From: Cylindrodendrum hubeiense | Taxonomy: Eukaryota; Ascomycota; Sordariomycetes; Hypocreales; Nectriaceae | Direction: 5' to 3' | Assembly: GCA_014621425.1 (NCBI GenBank) | Contig: JAANBB010000063.1 | Span: 1 to 64,000, forward strand | DNA: 64,000 bases | Shown here: positions 22,704 to 34,275 of the stretch, piece by piece | Position numbering within the stretch: position 1 is the first letter of the stretch | Layout: every line of letters starts with the position of its first letter | Position numbers and translations under genes: made by a program | The notes under the pieces: model-generated | What the model saw: the letters and a program-made list of their open reading frames with translations, nothing else | What the model was told of the DNA's origin: nothing | Databases searched by the model: none

Positions 22704-23231
22704 GGCTGTGATGATGACCTTTGTCAGATTATTGTAGAAAGTAGATTTTGGGGTTTACCTAAAAAGCTATCGAATGATGGGATATCCTAGAGGTTTTTGC
22801 GCAGATCATGGCCTTTATGCTTATGAATCTAGGAACATATCCCCACAAACGCTTCATTGGCGACGAAGATGTTGCGTGAATAATTTCTCGGGATCGATGG
22901 CTTCGGGTCATGAGACCCGGGGGGCGAGTCGGAGGCCGAGCACCGCCCTTCGCCGCTTCCGAAAAAGACAATACACGACCGTCGTTGCAACCTGGTAAGC
23001 CTTACACTGAGGCCACTTCGTGAGGGATTATTGTACAAGCTGATTGAGGCTGACAGTAAGCATGGATAAGCATTGATACCTCCTAGCCGGGGTTGTGGTG
23101 AGAAACCGCCGAGTGCCAAGAGTTGAGAAAGAAGGCTGGAGCAGACTATGATCTGCGGGACCATATAGTACTCCGATTCAGCACGTAGCCCGTGAGTTTC
23201 CGCATGAGATACAGATTCATCAGAAACCAAG
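22704..23231. promoter_or_regulatory. Bidirectional cluster promoter (EthD / PKS)
   Basis: 528 bp between divergent start codons. It contains TCGGAGGCCGA at 22929-22939, a CGG(N3)CCG palindrome almost identical to the one between the monooxygenase and the P450. Antisense ORFs here are not conserved-looking. Confidence 0.6.
22929..22939. promoter_or_regulatory. CGG(N3)CCG palindrome, candidate cluster-regulator site 5
   Basis: TCGGAGGCCGA has inverted TCGG arms around AGG. It matches site 2 in all arm positions. It lies about 225 bp from the EthD start and 290 bp from the PKS start. Confidence 0.55.
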
Positions 23232-26200
23232 ATGAGATCGTCCAGAGTTCTCTTGTTTGGGGATCTGTCCGTCGTGTTCGAGGACGATCTCCGAGCCCTT
23301 CTCCACATCCGCGACAACCCTCTGTTATCTTCGTTTCTGGAACAAGCCGGTGCAAGAATTAGGGACGAGATAGGTTGTCTTGGAACCCAACAACAAAGTC
23401 TATTCCCACGCTTTACGACACTCATTGACCTGGTGTCAAAGCTCGGCGAAACAGAGGGGACGCCAATCCTCAGGTTCTGTCTTTTGTCTATCTGTCAAGT
23501 TGGGCAGTTTATAGAGTACGTTGATCCGCTCTACAACTCCTTATGTTTCTAACCATTGACCAGCTACTTCGGTCGAAACGGTCGACATTATCCTACACCG
23601 CAAGACACATACTGCCTTGGCATCTGTACCGGGTCTTTTGCAGCAGCTGCCATCAGTTGCTCTCGGTCCCTTGCCGAACTCATATCTTTGGCAATAGAGG
23701 CCACGGTTGTAGCGTTCCGAACATCCTTATCTTCCCTAATTCTAAAGAAGGATATTGTCGCAAACGAGGAAGAAATCTCTCAGAGCTGGTCTGTCGTCGT
23801 GTCCGGGGAAGAGTCCAGTCTGCAGCAAAAGATTCGAGATTTCGTTGCTTCAGAAGTAAGTTGATTCAAAACGTCTGCGGTATTCTTCTAATATAGTCAG
23901 CAAATTCATCGAACATGGAGACCCTACATTAGCGCAGTCATGCCAAACCATGTCACCCTTAGTGGTCCACCTGGCACACTCGCAAACTTTATAACCTCAA
24001 TTCAAGTAAAGGCCCATGAGCTTTGCATCAATTCACCATACCATGCCTCACACCTTTTCGATGAATACTTGATCCAAAGGATTGTGAACTCTCAAGCTTG
24101 GGAAGGTCTCGAAACAAAAGTTCCATTCCTGACACTACTGTCTCCCTCAACAGGTCGGCCCGAGACCGCAAAAGACTTCAAGACACTGCTAGAAGTTGCA
24201 GTCGAAAACAGTTTGCGTGGTCAAGTCCGATGGGACCGCATTATTAATGCGACCATCGAACATTTTCTCGTGCAGAAAATCCAGCACTGCAGCGTCCTTC
24301 CGATTAGCAGTAATGCTTTTCAGCTTCTGTCCGGCGCTTTGAGTCGGGCAAACATTGAAGTGCAGGTTGAGGAGGTATTCTCACCCCCAAAAACATCCCC
24401 TCCCCAGCATGGACGCTTTTCGGACTCGAAAATTGCAATTATTGGTTACTCTGGGCGGTTTCCAGAATCTGCATCCAATGAGGAATTCTGGGAATTGCTG
24501 AAGGCGGGTAAGGATGTACATCGCGAAGTTCCAGAGGATCGCTTTAACTGGAGAACCCATTACGACCCGACCGGCAAGACAAAAAATACCAGTCGCGTCA
24601 AGTATGGGTGCTGGATCAAGGAACCAGGCCTCTTCGATGCTCGCTTCTTCAGCATCTCTCCACGTGAGGCAGAGAATACAGACCCGGCTCAAAGACTTGC
24701 CATTACAACAGTGTATGAAGCGATTGAAATGGCTGGGATGGTCCCAAATAGGACGCCATCAACCCAACAGGATCGCATTGGCGTATTCTTTGGCACCACA
24801 AGTGATGACTGGAGGGAAGTAAATAGTGGCCAAGACGTGGACACATATTTTATTCCCGGTGGAAACCGAGCCTTTGTCCCAGGGAGAATCAGGTGGGTGA
24901 AATGTTTTTTCTGCTCAAAATACACAACTAACATCGCTATGCAGCTACTTTTTCAGATTCTCCGGACCAAGTCTCAGTATGGATACGGCTTGCTCTTCTA
25001 GCTTTGCTGCCATTCAAACTGCCTGCGCTTATCTTTGGAGAGGAGAATGTGACACCGCCGTGGCTGGGGGTACTAATGTCCTCACGAACCCAGACAACTT
25101 TGTCGGACTCGATAGGGGACATTTCCTGTCCACTACAGGTAATTTAAAAATGCATCAAAATGGAAGCCATCTCTAACGGGTATGGCATAGGCAATTGTAA
25201 CACCTTTGACGATGGCGCCAGTGGTTACTGCAGAGCAGACGCTGTGGGGTCTGTCATTCTCAAGAGACTTGAAGATGCCGAAATGGACAACGACCCTATC
25301 TTCGGCATTATCTCCGGAGCGACTACAAACCACTGCGGACAGACAGATAGCATCACTCGCCCACATGAAGGCGATCAGACATCAGTCTTCAAGCGGATAA
25401 TTCGACATGCCGGTGTGAATCCTCTTGACGTGAGCTATGTCGAGATGCATGGCACTGGAACCCAGGCTGGTGACGCAACAGAAATGAACTCGGTGCTGTC
25501 GGTCTTTGTGCCAGAACGCCAGCGAATGCCTCGCCATCCTCTCTTCCTTGGCTCTGCGAAGGCAAATATCGGCCACGCTGAATCTGCTTCTGGCGTGTCG
25601 TCGCTCATTAAAGTTCTAATGATGATGAAACACAGTGAGATCCCGCCGCATTGTGGGATCAAAACAAAGATCAACCACAATTACCCCCTGGACCTGAAGG
25701 AGAGAAATGTCAACATTGCCTTCAAATCAACGCCCTGGCTGCGAGAAGAAATCCCGGGTGGCAAGCGATTCGCATTTTTGAACAACTTCAGTGCCGCAGG
25801 CGGGAACACGGCGGTTCTTCTAGAGGATGCTCCTCTTCCGAAGGCCCAGAAACGCAATGATCCTCGAACTTTTCATCTCGTGGCGCTCTCGTCAAAGACC
25901 GCGAAATCACTTAAAGGCAACATGGAGGCACTTATCAATCATATAGAGACCCATGCCGAGATTGACGTATCTGATCTATCCTACACAACGACTGCACGGC
26001 GAATGCAACACCCATATAGGGTTGTTGCCGTTGGCAACGACGCGGCATCCATTGCCCAAGTCTTAAGATCCAAACTGGCGACCATTGAGCCAAAGACTAT
26101 CCCGCCTGCTACGAGAATCCCGAATGTAGCATTCATGTTCACCGGGCAAGGGTCTTTCTATTGTGGGTTGGGCAAGGAACTATTTTCGCTTGTATCCTCA

Positions 26201-29200
26201 TTCAGAGAAGACATGGGTCGATTCGAAATGATTGCGCTGCAGCACAACTTCCCAAGCTTCCTGGATGCGATTCAGACCAGTGACGCGGAAGATGCGACAA
26301 ACCCCGTTATCACGCAACTTGCTATCACCTGCACTCAGATGGCATTGAGCCGACTTTGGGTGTCGTGGGGGGTCAAACCAAGTCTTACAATCGGACACAG
26401 CCTCGGAGAATATGCCGCTTTGTTTGCTGCCGACGTCTTGTCCGCAAGCGACGTCATCTTTTTGGTTGGAACTCGAGCCAAGTTGCTCAGTAAGCATTGT
26501 AAGCCTGGCACACACTCAATGCTTGCTGTCAAAGCCTCTTTGGAAAAGGTGAAGTTTTTAATCGAAGGCTCCACAGCCGAGATTGCATGCTTGAACCAGC
26601 CGGTCGGAAACGTCGTGAGTGGACAAGTTGAAGAGATTTACCGTCTCAAAGAAGTATTCAAGGCAGCGGGACACGATACCACGTCTATCGACGTACCATT
26701 TGCCTTTCATTCGCCGCAAGTGGACAAAATTCTGGAGGAATTTCAAGCAGCAACACGACAGGTGAACCTACGACCTCCATCAGTTCCCTACGTCTCGCCT
26801 TTGCTCTCCCAGGTCATTTCAGGAGGAGATACTCTTGATCATTCGTATCTGGTCAAGGCGTGTCGGCAAGCGGTCAACTTTGAAGGCGCCCTCAAAGAAG
26901 CATCAAACACTGGACTTGTCAATGAAAAGACCATATGGCTCGAGATCGGATCCCATCCAGCTTGTTCTGGAATGGTAAAGGGAACATTAGGCAGCAAGTC
27001 CAACACAGCAGCCAGCTTGCGCAAAGATACCGACGTCTGGAAGGTCTTAACTACAACTCTCGAGATGCTCTATCTCAGTGGGATTGATATCGACTGGAAT
27101 GAGTACCATCGAGACTTTGAGCAATTCAACAAAGTCGTAGACTTGCCGCGCTATAGCTGGGACCTCAAGAATTATTGGATCATGTACCGCAACGACTTCT
27201 GTTTGACTAAAGGGGAGGGATCACAACCCATCCCAAACACGATTGTTGAAGCGCCCAGATCTTTCAAGTACATCTCCCCATCCCTTCAGCGGGTCATCGA
27301 AGAGTCCCATGGGGATGATCAATCGACTCTCCTAGTTGAGTCAGATGCCCATGATTCCAGACTCTCCCCAATCTTTACCGGCCACAGAGTCAATGGAGCA
27401 GAATTATGCCCTTCAGTAAGTTTTTTGACCTCAAACACCAACTTCACAAGCTAACACAGAATCAGTCTTTGTGGGGAGACATCGCCCTGCAGCTGGCAAC
27501 TTACTTCATGGACCAGCGATCAGTTCCAGCAGAGTCTATGGAGATGGATGTTTGCCACATGCAAATCCAGAAGCCACTGGTCCTCAACTCCAAGATGAGT
27601 TCCCAGCTCTTTAGGATATCGGCTGTCGCAAATTGGCCCGAAAGTTCAGTGAAGGTCTCCATCTTCAATGTTAATGAAAAGGGCTCTAAGATTGTCGATC
27701 ACGCAACGTGCACCATTAAGTTAGTGCCTGCACAGTCTTGGAAAAAGGAGTGGAAACAAATGGCATTCCTTATTCAAAGTAGGATCAAGGCTCTCCGCCA
27801 CGCGGTCAACGACGGCGATGCGCATCGCATGAAGCAAGCCATTGTTTACCGGCTTTTTGCTAACATCGTGGAGTACAGCCCCGCGTATCAGGGGATGAAA
27901 GAAGTGATCATGGACAGCAATGAGCTCGAGGCAGTATCGACTGTGCAGTTCCAGGTACACGATCAAGGTTTCTACTTTAATCCCCAATGGATGGACAGTG
28001 TCGGCGGAATTGCTGGCTTCATCATGAACGGCAACGAAAGCCCACATCCCAATGCCGATGTATTTATCAACCATGGGTGGGACAGCATGAAGGTAACTAC
28101 CAAGCTGCAGAAGGGTAAAACCTACCATTGTTACAACAGGATGCACCTCCTAGAAGGTGCTTTGTATACCGGCGACACATACATCTTTGATGGCGACGAG
28201 GTCGTTGCAGTCATACAACAGATCAAGGTTTGTGACTACACCTACTTATATGAAAGGACATAATTGACAAGTTTAGTTCTTGGGAGTCCCACGAAAAGCG
28301 CTGGACGGCCTGCGTCCTGCTATCCACAATGGGGTCCAAACAAAGGCCGCGCCAGTGCCTCCCATCGCGAAGGCAACGAAACCTCGCGTCTCAACAGCGC
28401 CCATTGTGGAAGCCACAACCAACTCAGCCTGCAGAGTGCCAAATGCAGCTCTGGAAGCCTCTAGAAGAACCTGGCTGGATATTTTGGCCATTATCTCCGA
28501 AGAGGCTGGCGTTGACCTCAAAGACCTGAATCCCGACACCGAGTTCGCTGAGCTAGGCCTTGACTCTCTCCTCTCGTTGACGATCACCGGCCGCATGCGT
28601 GAGGAATTAGATCTAGATCTTCCCGCGTCAATCTTTGTTGACTGTCCAACTGTAAAAGAACTTCAACAACTTCACGGGACCGATGCCGGCGACTCATCGA
28701 CCGCCAACACTGCCAGCTCAAGTATTGGGAGAGAGTCAGGCACTTCGACACCAGACACATCTTTGGCATCCGAGCGAGAAAGCCTAGACTACATCCACAT
28801 ACTCCGTTCCATTATCTCAGAAGAGACAGGAATCAAGGTAGAAGAGCTTTCGGCATCGACCAGTCTCGAGGAAATTGGCGTGGATTCTCTGCTTGCCCTG
28901 ACCACCATGGGCAGGCTGAGTGAAGCCTTCGAGATGGAGTTTCCGTCCTCTCTCTTTGCCGAAAGTGGCACTCTGCTTGAGATTGAAAAAGGAATTGCTG
29001 CAGTTTTGGGCGCAGATGCGAATAATTCTGCCCTTGTCACCGCATCTGTCACATCAAAACTCACAGTTGCTCAAGACGCAGTCGTCCAGGATGCACCACA
29101 GGCAACGTCTGTTCTGCTCCAGGGTTCTTTAAAATCCGCCACTTCAATTCTCTTCATGTTTCCCGACGGTTCGGGTTCTGCTTCTTCCTATGCTACGCTG

Positions 29201-29893
29201 TCCAGAATTGACCCGAAGGTGGCGGTTTACGGACTTAACTGTCCTTGGCGCACCACCCCCGAAGCCATGGCCCGATCCAAGTGTACCCTAGGTCAACTCT
29301 CAGCCAAATATGTCATCGAGCTTCAAAGACGGCAGCCAAAGGGTCCCTATAATCTGGGCGGATGGAGTGCTGGGGGAATATGCGCGTTTGAAGCCGCTCG
29401 ACAACTTGTCGCGGCTGGACAGGTGGTTGACTCTCTCATCCTGATTGACGCACCAAACCCGATTGGCCTACAGAACCCACCCGCGCGTATGTACGATTTC
29501 TTTCAGGAGCTTGGAATATTCGGCACGGGTGCAAGAATTCCAACTTGGCTGCGCCCGCATTTCGATGCGTTCATTCGCATGCTGGACGACTATGAGCCGG
29601 TCGCATGGCCACAAACTCTGGGTCAAGCCCCGAACACGCTCATTGTCTACGCTGCAGACGGTGTCTGCAAACATCCGAATGACCCAAGGCCAGAGATTCG
29701 ACCCGGCGATCCGCGAGAAATGATTTGGCTGATCAACAACCGCACCGACTTTTCAGCTGATGGCTGGGCCTCTCTCCTCGGCAGAAATAGGTTGACAGTT
29801 CAGGTTCTCAAGGAAGTCAACCACTTCAGTATGATGGATCCGGGACCTCAGATGGACAAAATGGGAACACATATGAGAAGCTTTTTGGGTTAA
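23232..29893 (+). CDS. Non-reducing polyketide synthase SAT-KS-AT-PT-ACP-ACP-TE
   Basis: Seven exons, 23232-23515, 23564-23855, 23901-24892, 24945-25138, 25191-27415, 27466-28227 and 28277-29893, join in phase to about 2121 aa. Domains in order: SAT with the GXCXG site GICTG (about residues 1-340); KS from about 368 with the active cysteine in DTACSSS (Cys539) and the histidines in [11 protein letters not shown] and [12 protein letters not shown] with FTGQGS and the serine in GHSLGEYAA (Ser991); PT with the catalytic pair His1319 (GHRVNG) and Asp1535 (HGWDSMK); two ACPs with phosphopantetheine serines in GLDSLLSL (Ser1680) and GVDSLLAL (Ser1787); TE/cyclase with GGWSAGG (Ser1947) and a terminal EVNHFSMM histidine. 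All catalytic residues are present. There are no reducing domains, so the product is an unreduced aromatic polyketide released by the TE. Length and layout fit both orsellinate-type and wA/Alb1-type enzymes, so I do not assign chain length. The intron before the PT residues SLWGD has two in-frame acceptors 6 bp apart. Confidence 0.95.
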
Positions 29894-30139
29894 ATTGTCT
29901 TTATTTTGTTACATACGATTGTTCAAAGCTGTGTGCGACAAGATATTTGTAAGATGTGGTGGGGGTTCTGTCGCTGTCCTTTCCTCGAAATGTTAGATAT
30001 TGTACTTCATTCCTTGAACATCGAGAAAACCCCAGGAAACTCTTGTTTACAGATTGCACGATGTCAGATTTATCACTAGGTTTAATCACACAATGACCGC
30101 AACCCAACTCTTGACGTGTGTTCCATGACCCGGATTTTC

Positions 30140-30225
30140 GTCGAGACAAAATACGCTACCCTAAAGCTAGCCTCTGCTGCTGTTGGGTGGGGTTGGTTTT
30201 GTCCGGTGAGCGTTTCCGCCCATTT
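30140..30225 (+). repeat. Dispersed repeat, copy A
   Basis: A stretch beginning GTCGAGAC, then ACGCTACCCTA, TGCTGCTG, GGTGGGGTT and GTGAGCGTTTCCGCC. It aligns with copy B at 34599-34685 in the same orientation at roughly 75% identity by eye. It may be the edge of an old mobile element. No coding capacity is seen. Confidence 0.55.
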
Positions 30226-30297
30226 TAATAGTCAACGATGTATGAAAGACCGGTCTATAATTGCACGGTTTGGATTGGGGTTGGACTGCACAGATGT

Positions 30298-30325
30298 GAG
30301 GTATCGCGGGAGAGGTATCGCGGGA
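30298..30325. repeat. Short tandem duplication of 14 bp
   Basis: The unit GAGGTATCGCGGGA is present twice in a row just downstream of repeat copy A. Confidence 0.6.
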
Positions 30326-31649
30326 TACAGTCGGTAAGGAGAAGCAAGCCCCAGCAACAGTCGCCGGTGTGATAAAAGTCGCCCGGATCTCGGTTTCCCG
30401 CATGCACCATCCCTGCAAGCCATTTTAGGTTTATTTTACATCGAGTCACAATTTGGTATCAGGCCTGGGGTGTCTGTGTTCGCCCTTCCACGCTGTCTAC
30501 ACCGGCAGCTACAGAGCCGTCCCAGACAAGATCGCAGACGCAGGTGCCTGTTTGAGAATGTCTGCGTGCCCGAGTCAACTGATCTCGCTGTCTCAGCGAA
30601 TATTATGATGCGCGGGTTTCCAAGTGGCCTGCACATGGCGATGTCATTGGAATGTCGACGAGGAAATGTGGTCTGAAATCCGACTCCCTGAGCTCGGGGA
30701 GGGGTTGGCACCGCGGCGTCGGACATGCACGCTCGGGCACCACTTGTAAGCAGCTGACAGAGCCAGGTTTTCAGATGGCCGACAGCGAGGAATCAAGCAG
30801 CCCGAGGGTGTGGGCTGCTGCTCTCGCGGTCGGGCTGGAAGAAGCGGTGGGCCGATGCCGATTCCCACGCCCCGGCCGGCCCAGGAGGATTTCAGGCATG
30901 AGAACCGGCGGTTTGGGAGCGGGGCGGCTTTCGGCCCGGCCAGGTCGGCATCAATTCCAGCGAGTGGAGCCGGCCGAGTGGCGGGTGCGTGGCGCCGCGA
31001 CACCTGCCAAGGCCGCTAAGCTGAGCATTCCCCGTCCGACTCCCGCGGCTCTCGCCGGGGACATGTGCCCTAAGGCGCCCCAGTCGGCACCAGGCCGCAC
31101 TTGTCTGCACCAGCACCTTATCAGCCACCGGACATCCACCGTCATCGATCAGGAAACGGCAAGGATGCTTGATTCTCCATGGCACCTGCCCCAGACGCCC
31201 GTGGGTCCAGTCGAGCGCTGGTAGCCAGTCGCGGAAGCCGGTTGCCCAGACTTACAACTTCCCGCGATGTCTGCCCTGCTATCTCCGCCTGGCAGCCGAC
31301 TCCCGCCTCTGACCCACACCATTTAGAACTTTCCACGGCCTGTCAACGGCCCACAAACGGCCTGCCATGGCCGATGATCTCGCTGCGATTGTGGTCGGCG
31401 ACCTCGATCGACTCTCCTTTGCTCGTGTCTCATCCGCCTCGTCGGTTCTAGGTCCCCGACCCACTGTGCCGCCCGCCGCCCGCCGCCCGAGGTCTCGTAT
31501 ATCATGCGGCCGAGACGCCCTCCTGCCTTGATCCAGCTCCTCTGTTGAAACTTCTTCATTATCACAATATTCTCAGCCCTCCAGAGACACTTGGTCCTGG
31601 CCTTTCATGCCGTTGTCAAGCCGCCTTCTGCCTTCCACCGACCTCCATC

Positions 31650-34275
31650 ATGGCGTCTCAGAAGGTCTCTCATTTCATTACCAGCACGGTCCTCGGAATA
31701 GATGTCAATGAGCGCTACTCCCGACTGCCTCAGGGCCTTGATGAACGAGCCAAGAAGGCTCTTGCTCCAGCAGACATCTATCTTGAGGATGAGCCATCCA
31801 TCTCCGAGTGGTTCAAAGAGCAGGCTCCCACCAAAGACGATGTCATCCACTATGCACAAGATTTATTCCCGTTTGCAACATGGATTCGTAGATATGGTCT
31901 CAACTGGCTGTTGGGCGATCTGATTGCCGGTGAGTTTACCCCTGAGCACTGAACATGCCACACCTGTACTGACACCGTCATCGCAGGCATCACCATCGGT
32001 TTGGTCGTTGTCCCTCAAGCCATGGCCTATGCCCTGCTTGCCCAACTTACACCAGCCCACGGCCTCTATACATCTTTCACTGGTGCCGTATTGTACTGGA
32101 TCTTTGGCACCTCGAAAGACATTGTTATTGGCGTACGACCCCGCACAACCATGACCTGTGTGACTATCGCTGACAACTCGAAAACAGACTACCGCCGTCG
32201 GATCCCTCCTTGTCGGTCAAGTAATCGGCCACGTTGAAAAATCATCGCCTGGACAATACACCAATGAAGAAATCGCCCATGCCCTCAGTCTGATGTCGGG
32301 GGCTGTACTGCTCTTCTTCGGTCTCTTTCGACTGGGATGGATCATTGAATTCATCCCCTACATCCCTATATCTGCGTTCGTGACTGCCGCAAGCATCACC
32401 ATCATGTCGACACAGGTCCCAGCTGCTCTCGGCATTACTGGTATTGACACGCGGGAGTCCCCTTACAAGGTTATGATCAACACACTCAAGTCCCTGCCCA
32501 ACACGAAGCTTGATGCTGCGATTGGTATCACATCTATATTCTTGCTGTTTGCCATTCGGGACGTTTGCTCTTTCATGGAAGCTCGGCACCCACGCATGAA
32601 GCGCACCTGGTCATACCTCTCCTCGCTTCGATTGACCTTCGTCATGTTGCTCTTCACTCTCATCAGCTTCCTTGTCAACAGGGGGCGTTCTTTCGACGAG
32701 TCCAAGTTCAGAATCGTCGGGACGATCGAACCTGGTATGCCTTATGTTCCCTACCCGATGTCATGCACGCCCGCTAATTTATGATAAGGTTTCCAACGCG
32801 CCAACTTGCCGATGCCCAGCACGGACTTGCTCGGTGTCATCATGCCCCAGTTGCCAGCCGTAGCCATCATTTTGGTTATTGAGCACATTGCGATTGCCAA
32901 GGCAATGGGACGGCAGTACAACTACACGATCAACCCATCGCAGGAGATTGTTGCACTTGGCGCGGCCAACATCTTCAGTCCCTTCATGGGCGGTTATGTG
33001 TGCACGGGCTCCTTTGGAGCTTCTGCTGTCCTTTCCAAGGCTGGCGTCAAAACCCCCATGGCCGGTGTATTCAGTGCACTGGTTCTTGTCCTAGCCTTGT
33101 ACGTTTTAACCGCTGTCTTCTACTACATTCCCAAAGCAGCACTTGCCGGTTTGATCATCCATGCCGTCTGCAATCTCATCGCTCCACCAAAGAAGTTGTA
33201 CACATACTGGCAACTTTCACCTTTAGAGACGTGCATCTGGGTGATTGGCGTTATCGTTGCCATCTTCGACTCACTTGAGACATCCATATACGTGGGCACT
33301 GCTCTCTCTATAGTACTGCTTCTCTTCCGCGTCGCTCGCACAAAGGGCAACTTCCTTGGGCGGGTCGCAGCGCAGCGAATTGTCCATGAAAAAGAGAACT
33401 TCACTCAGAGGAGTCGCAGCTCAAGTCACACTACATTGCACAGTGAGAAAGAATCTCGCGACGTTTTCTTGCCTCTGGATCGCAAAGATGCCTCAAACCC
33501 TGAAATTGATGTCGAGTCACCATATCCCGGCATCTTTATTTACCGCTTCAGTGAGGGCTACAACTACACAAACCAGGCCTATCACATTGACACATTGGTT
33601 CAACACATCATGGAAAAGACTCGCCGCATGTCAGAAGAGCACTATGAGAAGGAGTCAGATCGACCCTGGAATGATGCCGGACCTCGGAAACACAAGACCC
33701 ACTCAGATAACCTTCCCTACCTTCGAGCCATTGTGCTCGACTTTTCATCAGTCAACAATCTCGATATCACCTGCATCCAGGGACTCATTGACTTGCGAAA
33801 CTCTCTTGACCGGTACTCCGCCCCGGACGCTGTGGAGTGGCATTTTGCCAACATCCACAATCGTTGGGCCCGCCGTGCCCTTGCCAGTGCTGGCTTCGGG
33901 TTTCCGACGTCTCAAAATTCCGAGGCTCTGGACAGCTGGACTCCGGCTTACTCAATTGCCACTACCCTTATTGAAACGGATGCGCACATCAATCACAACC
34001 ATCCTCGTGAGCGAGATATTGAGTCCGACACAATCTGTGTCGAAGATCCCGTCGAGGGACAATCCTCAGAGACAGAAAAAGGCAAGGTGGTTAACGCGCC
34101 AGGTGGGCTTAGCACTGATGCTAAAGACGTGCCGGCCACTTACTCATCCGGAAACCATCAGCCAATGGCGGCCATTTTTGGCGTCGATCGGCCGTTTTTT
34201 CACATAGATTTGGTGGATGCGGTTGGGGTGGCCGTGAAGGATGCGGAGAACAAGGACAAGAAGCTCCAATTATAG
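31650..34275 (+). CDS. Sulfate permease (SulP family) with STAS domain
   Basis: Exons 31650-31929, 31987-32132, 32188-32734 and 32789-34275 (introns 57, 55 and 54 bp) give about 819 aa. Residues near 90 start the membrane domain (DLIAGITIGLVVVPQAMAYALLA, the SulP signature region). About ten further hydrophobic segments follow, including EHIAIAKAMGRQYNYTINPSQE. A cytoplasmic STAS domain occupies roughly residues 530-700 (PGIFIYRF, LRAIVLDFSSVNNLDITCIQGL). A hydrophilic tail ends the protein. It imports sulfate at the plasma membrane, by analogy with the fungal SutB/SUL proteins. An upstream in-frame ATG at 31545 is possible, but the ATG at 31650 gives the family-like start. It lies just right of the cluster and is not obviously part of it. 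Confidence 0.92.

Larger units (their letters stand above)
29894..31649. other. Gap PKS / sulfate permease with repeat copy and GC-rich block
   Basis: 1.76 kb with no gene I can support. It holds repeat copy A (30140-30225), a tandem 14-bp duplication near 30298-30325, and a strongly GC-rich block at about 30680-31520. The last part is presumably the promoter and 5' UTR of the sulfate permease. Long ORFs in the GC-rich block run on both strands and look like composition artefacts. Confidence 0.45.

Noticed and set aside
22829..23425. 198-codon antisense ORF over the PKS promoter and SAT exon
   Set aside because: It overlaps a well-supported PKS exon on the other strand and contains no domain. 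It is a shadow ORF.
30652..31224. 190-codon plus-strand ORF in the GC-rich block
   Set aside because: Long ORFs run on both strands in several frames there, with no recognisable domain. High GC lowers stop frequency, so this is probably an artefact.
31232..31240. A further CGGAAGCCG (CGG(N3)CCG) outside the cluster promoters
   Set aside because: It lies in the GC-rich block upstream of the sulfate permease, where chance matches are more likely. It is recorded as background for the motif finding, not as a regulator site.
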